Assembly (NCBI GenBank): GCA_964511405.1
Contig: CAZEFK010000247.1
Coordinates: 1-9,796, forward strand
Source: CAZEFK01 sp964511405
GTDB taxonomy: Bacteria > Pseudomonadota > Alphaproteobacteria > Elsterales > Elsteraceae
Reading direction: 5' to 3'
DNA length: 9,796 bases
Shown here: positions 1 to 7,003 of the stretch, one piece after another
How positions within the stretch are numbered: position 1 is the stretch's first letter
How the letters are laid out: every line of letters begins with the position of its first letter
Position numbers and translations under genes: made by a program
The notes under the pieces: model-generated
Seen by the model: the letters and a program-made list of their open reading frames with translations, nothing else
Databases searched by the model: none
What the model was told of the DNA's origin: nothing

Positions 1-211
1 GGTGGGCACGTTCTATCGCGCGCCCTCGCCCGGCGCGCCGTCCTTCGTCGAGGTGGGGCAGTCGGTGAGCAAGGGCCAGACGATCTGCATCATCGAGGCG
101 ATGAAGCTGCTGAACGAGATCGCGGCCGACGCCTCCGGCACCATCAAGTCGATCCTGGTGGAGAACGGCCAGCCGGTGGAGTACGGCCAGGGCCTGTTCG
201 TGATCGAGTAA
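1..211 (+). CDS. accB: Biotin carboxyl carrier protein of acetyl-CoA carboxylase, 3' end only
   Basis: This is the C-terminal biotinyl domain of the carrier that shuttles carboxyl groups between biotin carboxylase (AccC) and the carboxyltransferase in the first step of fatty-acid synthesis, in the cytoplasm. About 69 codons are visible, read from position 2. The first visible residues, VGTFYRAPSPGA, match the usual start of the lipoyl/biotinyl fold. The biotinylation motif EAMKLLNE is intact, with the acceptor lysine encoded at 104-106. The domain ends in GLFVIE and TAA at 209-211. The GTG at position 2 is an internal valine, not a start: whole AccB proteins are about 150-170 residues, so the N-terminal half lies upstream of the window. 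AccC follows after 9 bases, as in the classic accBC operon. Family assignment is very secure. Confidence 0.96.
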   Translation, partial: VGTFYRAPSPGAPSFVEVGQSVSKGQTICIIEAMKLLNEIAADASGTIKSILVENGQPVEYGQGLFVIE

Positions 212-220
212 GGGCGTCGC

Positions 221-1564
<1,344 letters not shown>

Positions 1565-1588
1565 CTGCGGCATGACCGGGTCCCGGCG

Positions 1589-2236
1589 ATGGCGCGCCTG
1601 ACCCCGGAGCTGCTGCTGAACGCCTATTCCGTGGGGATCTTCCCCATGGCCGAGAGTCGCGACGACCCGGAGCTGTACTGGATCGATCCCGAGCGCCGGG
1701 GCATCCTGCCGCTCGACCGCTTCCACGTCAGCCGCTCGCTGCGCAAGCGGGTGCGCAACGGCCCGTTCGAGATCCGCGTCGATTCCGAGTTCGCGGCCAC
1801 GGTCGCCGCCTGCGCCGAGCCCACGCCCGAGCGTCCGGACAGCTGGATCAACGATGAAATCCGGCGGCTCTACCAGGCGCTGCACGAGCAGGGCTTCGCC
1901 CACTCGGTCGAGACCTGGCTGGACGGGCAGATCGTCGGCGGGCTCTACGGCGTGGCGCTGGGGGGCGCCTTCTTCGGCGAAAGCATGTTCAGCCGGGTCA
2001 CCGACGCGTCCAAGGTGGCACTGGTCCAGCTGGTGGCGCGGCTCAAGGAAGGCGGCTTCACGCTGCTCGACACCCAGTTCGTGACGGCGCATCTGGCCCG
2101 CTTCGGCGCCACCGAGATCCCGCGCGCCGAATATCGCCGCCGGCTCGGCGCCGCCCTGCGCGTCCCGGCCCGCTTCCCGGCCGAGCTGCCGCCCGAGCGG
2201 CTATGGGCCCAGATCGGGGCGGCAGACCCGGACTAG
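1589..2236 (+). CDS. aat: Leucyl/phenylalanyl-tRNA--protein transferase
   Basis: This enzyme transfers Leu or Phe from aminoacyl-tRNA to the N-terminal Arg or Lys of proteins, marking them for ClpS/ClpAP degradation (bacterial N-degron pathway). The 215 residues fit the family (about 200-250). Family motifs in order: AYSVGIFPMAE (12-22), YWIDPERRGILPLD (30-43), SWIND (85-89), HSVETW (105-110), the GGLYGVALGGAFFGESMF core (117-134), ASKVAL (140-145), and DTQF with HLARFGA (161-174). The ATG at 1589 is 24 bases after the accC stop, so co-transcription with accBC is likely. No clear Shine-Dalgarno is seen; the leader instead has a CCGGG/CCCGG inverted repeat at 1576-1586. A 9-codon ATG frame (1572-1601) overlaps the start out of frame. 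The position after accBC agrees with the alphaproteobacterial order as I recall it. Confidence 0.96.
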   Translation: MARLTPELLLNAYSVGIFPMAESRDDPELYWIDPERRGILPLDRFHVSRSLRKRVRNGPFEIRVDSEFAATVAACAEPTPERPDSWINDEIRRLYQALHEQGFAHSVETWLDGQIVGGLYGVALGGAFFGESMFSRVTDASKVALVQLVARLKEGGFTLLDTQFVTAHLARFGATEIPRAEYRRRLGAALRVPARFPAELPPERLWAQIGAADPD

Positions 2237-2332
2237 CCGAGCGGGCCGTTCACTTGGCCAGATCGGCGAACGCTTCGGTAGTTGTGGCGCGGTTGTTGTA
2301 TCCTGACCGCCGACCGGGATGGGGTGTGGCAC

Positions 2333-3280
2333 GTGACCGACGAGCAGGACGCTGGGAGCACGGCGCAGCTGGTTGCCCTGCTCAAGGCCGGCCAATGGGA
2401 AGGAGCCCTGCGGCTGGGGCAGGTGCTGGCGGCGGCCCGGCCCGGCGACCTGCACGTCCGTCATCTGCTCGCCTTGGCCGAGGACCGCGTCGGCGACGCG
2501 GATCCGGCGCTGTTGGTAGTGGGATCGGCGGCGCTCGCCCATCACGAGCAGGCTGCGGCGCGGCTGCTGCAGGCGGGCGAGACGGAGCGCGCGCGGCAGC
2601 GCGTCGCTTTGATGGCGGACCTGGAGCACGCGCGCGACCCCGGCCTGGCCGACAATTTCGGCGGCCCCTTCAACGGCCAGCCGCTGCGCCAGGCGATCTT
2701 CGAGGCCGTGCTGGCCCGGGTGCCCGTGAAGGCGATCATCGAGACCGGCACCTATCGCGGCGTCACCACGCGCTTCATGGCCGAGCGGTTCGCGGGACCG
2801 ATCCAGACCGTCGAGGTCAATCCGGTCTGGGCCGTCTATGCGGCCCACCAGCTGCACGACCTGCCGACCGTCACGGCGCAGTGCCAGGATTCGCGGACCT
2901 TCCTGGTCCGCCACCTGATCGCCAACCGCTACGGCGGCGGACCGGTGCTGTTCTACCTGGATGCCCACTGGCAGGACGACCTGCCGCTCCTCGACGAGGT
3001 GACGATCATCGCCGGCTACATGCGCGATGCCCTGGTGCTCGTCGACGATTTCGCCGTTCCCGGCGATCCCGGCTACAGCTCCGACGATTACGGGCCGGGC
3101 AAGCGGCTGGACCTTCCCTATCTGGCGCCGGTGTTGGCTCAGTTCAGCGGGGTGTTCTTTCCCGTCGACTCCGCGCGCGAAGGCGGCTCGCGTCGGGGCT
3201 GCGTGCTGCTGGCGTCGTCGCCGGCCCTGGCCGCGGCGCTGGCCGGCATCCCGCTGCTGCGCCGCCATCCGGCGGCTTGA
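2333..3280 (+). CDS. Class I SAM-dependent methyltransferase-like protein with helical, TPR-like N-terminus
   Basis: A 315-residue protein counted from the GTG at 2333, which I prefer because a GGATGGGG stretch lies just upstream; an in-frame TTG at 2282 would add 17 unlikely residues. Residues about 10-105 are Ala/Leu-rich helices resembling degenerate TPRs. The C-terminal half looks like a Rossmann methyltransferase. IIETGTYRGVTTRFMA (about 135-150) resembles the SAM-binding motif I. VEVNP (160-164) supplies the acidic residue ending strand 2. FYLDAHW (207-213) and VLVDDF (235-240) resemble the later strands of Methyltransf_24-like proteins. The acceptor is unknown. The stop is only 3 bases before the fucosyltransferase-like gene, so the two almost certainly form a pair, which favours a role in modifying a glycan. 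A 96-base gap separates it from aat, with no clear terminator; a TATCCT at 2299-2304 could be a -10 but lacks a convincing -35. The fold is probable; the function is inferred from context. Confidence 0.72.
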   Translation: MTDEQDAGSTAQLVALLKAGQWEGALRLGQVLAAARPGDLHVRHLLALAEDRVGDADPALLVVGSAALAHHEQAAARLLQAGETERARQRVALMADLEHARDPGLADNFGGPFNGQPLRQAIFEAVLARVPVKAIIETGTYRGVTTRFMAERFAGPIQTVEVNPVWAVYAAHQLHDLPTVTAQCQDSRTFLVRHLIANRYGGGPVLFYLDAHWQDDLPLLDEVTIIAGYMRDALVLVDDFAVPGDPGYSSDDYGPGKRLDLPYLAPVLAQFSGVFFPVDSAREGGSRRGCVLLASSPALAAALAGIPLLRRHPAA

Positions 3281-3283
3281 GCG

Positions 3284-4147
3284 ATGGCGCTGATCGTCGC
3301 CGATCCCATCGGCGGACTGGGCAACCGGCTGCTCTGCCTGCTCTCGGTGCTGCGGCTCGCGCGGCGGTACGGGCTGACGCCGCGGATCCACTGGGGCGAC
3401 GAGAACGCGCCGCCCGGCACGCTGCGCAAGTACCGGGTGCCCTTCTACCGCCTGTTCGCCGACGGCGCCCTGCTGGTGGACTCCGTGCCGGCCGTCGACC
3501 GCTACTTCGAGTCGCCGCGGGACAACGTCGTGCTCCTGGTGCCCGAAGCGGCGCTCGGCGGCGGCCGATCGCTGGCGATCAAGCATTACTACTTCGTCCT
3601 GCCGGCCGCCGAAGCGCAGGTTCAAGATGCCGCCGACCTCGCCGCCATCTTCGCGGAGCTGCGCGCCGCCTTCGCCGCGCTGCCGGTCGCGGCGGCGATC
3701 GGCTCCAGCGTCGCCGGCTTCGCCGGGTCGGCGCTGGGACAGGGGCTGGGCATCCATGTGCGGCGGGCGATCGATCCCGAGGATACGCCGGAGTGGAATC
3801 GGTACGACGCCGAGTGGTACGCGTCGGCGATCAGGACGCTGCGCGCCCGGGGGATGCGCGGTCCGGTGTTCCTGGCCAGCAACTGTGCTGAAACCAAGGC
3901 CCGGATCCAGGCCGAGGTGCCGGATGTGCTGAGCTTCCATAGCCGGCTCTGCGGCGACGCGACGGCCGCCCCGGAAATCGAGGACGCCTTCGTCGACCTG
4001 CTGCTGCTGTCGCGCTGCGGCACGGTGCTGCGCCATGTCGATTCGACGTTTGGACTGGCTGCGACGGTGATCGGCGGCGGACGCGAGATCCTGTTCGGCG
4101 AACGGGCGCCGCCGTCGGTGTTGAGCCACCTGCCGCTCGCACCTTAG
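3284..4147 (+). CDS. Fucosyltransferase-superfamily (GT11/GT23, NodZ-like) glycosyltransferase
   Basis: A 287-residue protein likely to transfer a sugar, possibly fucose from GDP-fucose, to a surface or secreted glycan. Several signatures of the O-FucT/NodZ/GT11 fold are visible. The N-terminal glycine loop and helix GGLGNRLLCLLSVLRLARR (10-28) matches the family's GGLGNQ-type opening. GIHVRRAID (156-164) matches the HxRRxD-like donor-binding motif, with the arginines at 160-161. FLASN (196-200) and the closing DLLLLSRCGT then DSTFGLAA (about 238-260) match the family's 'D-LLLS-C---I---STFS--AA' ending. No signal peptide or membrane helix is seen, so it is probably cytoplasmic. The ATG is 3 bases after the methyltransferase stop, and TAG at 4145-4147 overlaps the stop of the opposing gene. 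Donor and acceptor cannot be decided from sequence. Other superfamily members are the main alternative. Confidence 0.68.
   Translation: MALIVADPIGGLGNRLLCLLSVLRLARRYGLTPRIHWGDENAPPGTLRKYRVPFYRLFADGALLVDSVPAVDRYFESPRDNVVLLVPEAALGGGRSLAIKHYYFVLPAAEAQVQDAADLAAIFAELRAAFAALPVAAAIGSSVAGFAGSALGQGLGIHVRRAIDPEDTPEWNRYDAEWYASAIRTLRARGMRGPVFLASNCAETKARIQAEVPDVLSFHSRLCGDATAAPEIEDAFVDLLLLSRCGTVLRHVDSTFGLAATVIGGGREILFGERAPPSVLSHLPLAP
4144..4147. other. Interlocked stop codons of two convergent genes
   Basis: The four bases TTAG carry TAG (4145-4147) for the + strand fucosyltransferase-like gene and, on the other strand, TAA (4146-4144) for the TPR-glycosyltransferase. There is no intergenic space and hence no separate terminator between the two. 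Each transcript must end inside, or run antisense into, the opposing gene. Confidence 0.95.
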
Positions 4148-5415
4148 TCGATCCCGGACTGGCCGATCAGCAGCTGCAGGGCGTCGCCGACCGCCGCGAC
4201 GGTGGCCGCCCAGTCTCCCGGCCGCGGTTGCCGGAACAAGCGCATCGTCGGGTACCAGGGCGAGTCGGCGCGGTCGAGCATCCAGCGCCAGTCGGGCACG
4301 GCCGGCAGCAGGACCCAGACCGGGCGGCCGAGCGCGCCCGCCAGATGGGCGACCGAGGTATCCGAGCTTATGACCAGATCGAGGTTGGCCAGCACGGCCG
4401 CGGTCTCGCCGAAGTCGCGCAGCTCCGGGCCGAGGTCGGTGAACGCCGGCGGCAGCGGCGCCAGGCCAAGGTCGCGCGCGCCATCGCCGACCTGGAGCCC
4501 GAACCACTGGGCGCCCGCCATCTCGATCAGCGGCCGCAGCGCCGGCAGCCGGGGCGAGCGCAGGGCGTCGCGGGCCTGGGCCGGGTTGCCGGCCCACACG
4601 ATGCCGACCCGAATGCTCCGCGCAGCCGGCAGCCGGGCCGCCCAGCGCGCGCAGGCCGCGGCGTCGGGGCGCAGATAAGGGACGCGCGCCGGCAGGGTCG
4701 AGGTCCCAAGGCGCGCCGGGACCGACAGCAAGGGTGCCCACAGGTCGCAGGGCGGAATTGGCCGATCCGACGCGACCACCTCGGCGACGCCATCGGCCGA
4801 GGCGACCAGGCCGGCCACGGTCGCCGGGACCCGCAGCACGACCGCGGCCCCCGCCGCCTGCAGCGGCTGGGCGAAGCGCACAAACTGCAGGATGTCGCCG
4901 ATGCCCTGCTCGACCACCAGCAACAGGCGCCGGCCGGCGAGCGGCTGGCCGGTCCACTCGGGCAGCACCGCTCCGAAGTCGAACCGAGGCCGGGTGCTCC
5001 GCGCCTCGTAGTCGGCAAAGGCGTCGCGCCAGCGGCCGAGCAGGAACAGGGCATGGGCGCGGTCGAGCCGCGCCGCCGCGCCCAGGTCGGGGTCGCGCGC
5101 CGCGGCGGTAAGGTGGTCCAAGGCCTCGGCGGGGCGGCCCCCCTCGACCAGCAGGATGCCCAGATTGAGATGCGCCCGGGCATAGTCGGGCTGCAAGGCG
5201 AGGGCGCGGCGCAAGCCGGCGATGGCGGCTTCGGCCTCGCCATGGGCGGCCAGCGCGGTCGCCAGGTTGTACTGCAGCTTCGGCAGATCAGGCGCCAGCT
5301 CGACCGCCTGCCGATAAGCCGCCACGGCGCCCGCGACGTCGCCCCGGGCCAGCCGCGCATTGCCGTCGAGCGCGCGCTCGGCGGCGGCCTCCGGGCGCGA
5401 GGGCGGTGCGCTCAC
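4144..5415 (-). CDS. TPR protein with C-terminal GT9-like (heptosyltransferase-like) glycosyltransferase domain
   Basis: A 423-residue two-part protein. About residues 15-116 form three tetratricopeptide repeats with typical spacing (GDVAGAVAAYRQAVELAP, GEAEAAIAGLRRALALQP, GRPAEALDHLTAAARDP), followed by a partial repeat. The C-terminal part is GT-B-like: VVEQGIGDILQFVRF (about 167-181) matches the N-terminal loop, VGIVWAGNP (270-278) starts the second Rossmann domain, and LVISSDTSVAHLAGALGRPV (347-366) is the nucleotide-sugar region shared with LPS heptosyltransferases. WRWMLDRADSPWYP follows. I start it at the GTG at 5415 because that forms a GTGA overlap with the DUF2155 stop; a GTG at 5433 would overlap by 22 bases and is the alternative. 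It is translationally coupled to the mlaD-DUF2155 unit but probably acts on a glycan with its convergent neighbours. The acceptor is unknown. No signal peptide is visible. Confidence 0.85.
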   Translation of the reverse strand: MSAPPSRPEAAAERALDGNARLARGDVAGAVAAYRQAVELAPDLPKLQYNLATALAAHGEAEAAIAGLRRALALQPDYARAHLNLGILLVEGGRPAEALDHLTAAARDPDLGAAARLDRAHALFLLGRWRDAFADYEARSTRPRFDFGAVLPEWTGQPLAGRRLLLVVEQGIGDILQFVRFAQPLQAAGAAVVLRVPATVAGLVASADGVAEVVASDRPIPPCDLWAPLLSVPARLGTSTLPARVPYLRPDAAACARWAARLPAARSIRVGIVWAGNPAQARDALRSPRLPALRPLIEMAGAQWFGLQVGDGARDLGLAPLPPAFTDLGPELRDFGETAAVLANLDLVISSDTSVAHLAGALGRPVWVLLPAVPDWRWMLDRADSPWYPTMRLFRQPRPGDWAATVAAVGDALQLLIGQSGID

Positions 5416-5804
5416 TTGCAGTCGATCACCCACACGTCATAGACCGGGTGCTGCAGCGGATGCAGCGCCGGCGAGCTCGCGAACATCCAGCCCGAGAACA
5501 CCGGCTGCGGCCCCTCGGGCTTGACCTCGACGATCTTGAGGAACGCGGCAGCCTCCGGTGATTCCTCGGGCGGATGCTTCTGGCAGGTCAGCGCCGTGAT
5601 CTCGAGGTCGCCGAACTTGACCGTCTGCCCGATCGGCGCCTCGAAGGTCGAGACCCGGGCAGTCACCTTGTCCAGTCCCTGCAGCAAGGCGCCCAGCGGC
5701 TTGGCCGGCGCCGGCGGCGCGGGCGGTTTGGGTGGCGGCGCGGCGCCCATGCCCAGCGCCAGCACGGCGGCGAGCGCCGCGACCCGGCCTCGGCGCAGGG
5801 TCAT
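5412..5804 (-). CDS. DUF2155 domain-containing exported protein
   Basis: A 130-residue protein of an uncharacterised, mainly alphaproteobacterial family. The N-terminus (TLRRGRVAALAAVLALGMG) is a short positive stretch plus hydrophobic segment, so a Sec signal peptide is likely, with cleavage near the AA at 21-22. A Pro/Ala-rich linker (about 22-36) precedes the conserved domain. That domain includes FEAPIGQTVKFGDLEI, ALTCQKHPPEES and the family's hallmark C-terminus FSGWMFASSPALHPLQHP followed by VYDVWVIDC. Two cysteines (74 and 129) remain after the signal and could form a periplasmic disulfide. The ATG at 5804 overlaps the mlaD stop as ATGA (5804-5801). A longer in-frame extension reaching 6554 only shadows mlaD in another frame. 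Its place beside mlaD suggests an envelope role, which is inference. Confidence 0.9.
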   Translation of the reverse strand: MTLRRGRVAALAAVLALGMGAAPPPKPPAPPAPAKPLGALLQGLDKVTARVSTFEAPIGQTVKFGDLEITALTCQKHPPEESPEAAAFLKIVEVKPEGPQPVFSGWMFASSPALHPLQHPVYDVWVIDCK

Positions 5805-6343
5805 GGCTTGCCGGGTGCCCCTCCGAGCAAGCCGCCCGCCGGGCTGGCGCCGTCGGACCCGCCCGACGGCGCCGTCCCCGATGGTTGGCCGGCCTGGCCG
5901 CCGCCGGTCGAGAAAATGTACTTGCTGACCAGATGCATGATGTCGACGGGCGGCGTGGTGAACTTGATCCGCCCCCCGGCCTTGAGCATGGCGTCGGACG
6001 CGCCCGGCTGCAGGTTGATGTAGCGCGAGCCCAGGAGGCCGTCGGCGTTGATCTGGGCGATGCTGTCGTCCGGGATCTCCAGGCCGGACGGCAGGCGGAC
6101 CCTGACGTCGGCGAAATAGGTCTTGGAATCCAGGCTTGTTGCGGTGACGGTGCCGACCTTGATGCCGCTCACCCGCACGTCGCTGCCGACATTGATCCCA
6201 TCGATCCGGTCGAACCGCGCGGTCAACTCGTAGCCGCCGCGGCCGGCCCCGACGCCGGTCGCGCCGACCGCGAACCACACGAACACCGCGGCCACCGCCA
6301 GCACCAGGGCGCCGACCAGGGTCTCGAAAGCACTGCGCTGCAT
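5801..6343 (-). CDS. mlaD: MlaD-type MCE-domain lipid transport protein
   Basis: A 180-residue single-pass inner-membrane protein of the Mla system, which moves phospholipids between the outer and inner membranes. MlaD hexamers form the periplasmic substrate ring on the MlaFE transporter. Residues about 8-28 are one membrane helix (ETLVGALVLAVAAVFVWFAV). The MCE domain (about 38-116) shows YELTARFDRIDGINVGSDVR, VSGIKVGTV and the family's DGLLGSRYINLQPG. A short hydrophobic helix (PVDIMHLVSKYIF, 132-144) follows, then a 35-residue Gly/Ser/Pro/Ala tail not seen in the E. coli protein. The ATG is at 6343, 18 bases after the NDUFA12 stop, without an obvious Shine-Dalgarno. Its end overlaps DUF2155. 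No mlaE, mlaF, mlaB or mlaC is next to it here, so its partners must be elsewhere. Confidence 0.93.
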   Translation of the reverse strand: MQRSAFETLVGALVLAVAAVFVWFAVGATGVGAGRGGYELTARFDRIDGINVGSDVRVSGIKVGTVTATSLDSKTYFADVRVRLPSGLEIPDDSIAQINADGLLGSRYINLQPGASDAMLKAGGRIKFTTPPVDIMHLVSKYIFSTGGGQAGQPSGTAPSGGSDGASPAGGLLGGAPGKP

Positions 6344-6361
6344 CGGAGGGCTGTCGGCGCC

Positions 6362-6718
6362 TTAGGACGGCCGCCAGGGCTCGTAATCGCCGGTCGAGCG
6401 CGCCCGCTGCCCGCCCTTCAGCTGGTGGCCCGGGGGACGGTAGGCCAGGGGCGTGCCGGTCAGGTTGGGATGGTGCTCCTTGGTCCAGGGATGCGGCCGT
6501 CCCTGGCCCGGCGCCGGCACTGCGTCGGTCAGGCGATGCAGCCAGGCGTGCCAATCCGGCGGCACTTTGCTGGCCTCGGGCTCGCCCTGATAGATCACCC
6601 AGCGGCGCTGCAGGGTCGGATCGGCGACTGCCTTCTCCTTGTAATACCGGTTCCCGAACGCGTCCCGGCCGACTTCGTCGCCTTTCAGCCAGGTGAAGAT
6701 CCGGGTTCCGATGGTCAT
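6362..6718 (-). CDS. NADH:ubiquinone oxidoreductase subunit NDUFA12 (B17.2) family
   Basis: A 118-residue homologue of the mitochondrial complex I accessory subunit NDUFA12/B17.2, found in Alphaproteobacteria as a peripheral subunit of NADH dehydrogenase; a paralogue, NDUFAF2, is an assembly factor in eukaryotes. Family motifs run throughout: VGRDAFGNRYYKEK (16-29), RRWVIYQGEPEASKVPPDWH (38-57), HPWTKEHHPNLTGTPLAYRP (76-95) and TGDYEPWRP at the end. The ATG at 6718 begins MTIGTRIFTWLKGDEVG, the usual family N-terminus, with a purine-rich GAGGGA about 10 bases before it. An in-frame extension to 6796 adds 26 low-complexity residues and is rejected. It is the first gene of the leftward group and diverges from nrdJ. 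No membrane segment is seen. Confidence 0.95.
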   Translation of the reverse strand: MTIGTRIFTWLKGDEVGRDAFGNRYYKEKAVADPTLQRRWVIYQGEPEASKVPPDWHAWLHRLTDAVPAPGQGRPHPWTKEHHPNLTGTPLAYRPPGHQLKGGQRARSTGDYEPWRPS

Positions 6719-6840
6719 GCGCGCAAATCCCTCGCCGTGCGCCGCGGGCGGACCGGCGGCGGGCGCGACTATGGCATCAGGCCGGCCCACCGACAAGGCC
6801 GCGAACCGCCTCGGCGCCGGTCTGTGTCATTCCCGTTGCA

Positions 6841-6856
6841 ATACCATATCTAGCGG
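6841..6856 (+). promoter_or_regulatory. Candidate NrdR box 1, within the nrdJ promoter spacer
   Basis: ATACCATATCTAGCGG compared with the NrdR consensus as I recall it (acaCwAtATaTwGtgt) matches 11 of 16 positions, including all six most-conserved ones (C4, A6, A8, T9, T11, G13). NrdR is the ATP/dATP-sensing repressor of ribonucleotide reductase genes. The site sits between the proposed -35 and -10, where a bound repressor would block RNA polymerase. Confidence 0.42.
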
Positions 6857-6863
6857 CATATCT
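6845..6863 (+). repeat. Tandem direct repeat CATATCT with a 12-base period
   Basis: CATATCT occurs at 6845-6851 and exactly again at 6857-6863, separated by AGCGG. The second copy overlaps the proposed -10 and the first lies in candidate NrdR box 1. It may be a regulator's repeated contact or simply AT-rich promoter sequence. Confidence 0.5.
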
Positions 6864-6908
6864 TCCGACCACCCACCAGATCGAGGAAGGTAAGGCCCCA
6901 GCGGCTGA

Positions 6909-6925
6909 TCCCGGCGGTGCCGGGA
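6909..6925 (+). other. Small GC hairpin in the nrdJ leader
   Basis: TCCCGG (6909-6914) pairs with CCGGGA (6920-6925) around the 5-base loop CGGTG. No run of T follows, so it is not an intrinsic terminator. It would lie in the predicted untranslated leader; any role is unknown. Confidence 0.4.
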
Positions 6926-6950
6926 CCGAGAACGGGGTTCGGCCGAAAAT

Positions 6951-6969
6951 CAAGGTAAACTTTTCCTTG
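6951..6969. promoter_or_regulatory. 19-base imperfect palindrome, possible operator
   Basis: CAAGGTAAACTTTTCCTTG is symmetric about C6960. Eight of nine base pairs match: CAAGG with CCTTG and AAA with TTT; the only failure is T6956 against T6964. It is an AT-rich island in GC-rich DNA, 63 bases before the nrdJ start, and looks like a site for a dimeric regulator. It does not resemble the NrdR consensus. The regulator is unknown. Confidence 0.4.
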
Positions 6970-7003
6970 TCTGCCGAGATGTGGGGGGCGCATCCTGACT
7001 GAA

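Larger units (their letters stand above)
6836..6864 (+). promoter_or_regulatory. Candidate sigma-70 promoter for nrdJ
   Basis: TTGCAA (6836-6841) and TATCTT (6859-6864) each match four of six consensus positions of the -35 and -10 boxes, at the optimal 17-base spacing. Transcription would start near 6870-6872. This is the best promoter-like pair I found by eye in the region; no start-site data are available. Confidence 0.45.

Noticed and set aside
2237..2332. An intrinsic terminator or strong promoter between aat and the methyltransferase-like gene
   Set aside because: Only a 4-base GGCC self-pairing and a lone TATCCT are visible; there is no stable stem with a T run and no -35 at a proper distance.
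2203..3891. A 562-codon + strand frame over the methyltransferase and fucosyltransferase genes
   Set aside because: Low-complexity Arg/Pro-rich product in an alternate frame; the genes at 2333-3280 and 3284-4147 have recognisable motifs in the other frames.
2201..4957. A 918-codon open frame on the - strand across aat's end and the glycan genes
   Set aside because: Its translation is Arg/Gly/Pro/Ala-rich with no domain pattern, and it opposes or overlaps genes with clear family motifs. Long antisense frames are expected at about 70% GC.
5412..6554. A 380-residue reading of the DUF2155 frame starting at 6554
   Set aside because: Only the last 130 residues look like a protein (signal peptide plus DUF2155); the rest shadows mlaD in another frame. 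The ATG at 5804 with the ATGA overlap is the sensible start.
6719..6796. An N-terminal extension of NDUFA12
   Set aside because: The 26 extra residues are low complexity and family members begin at the equivalent of MTIGTRIFTWLKG; a purine-rich site precedes the ATG at 6718.
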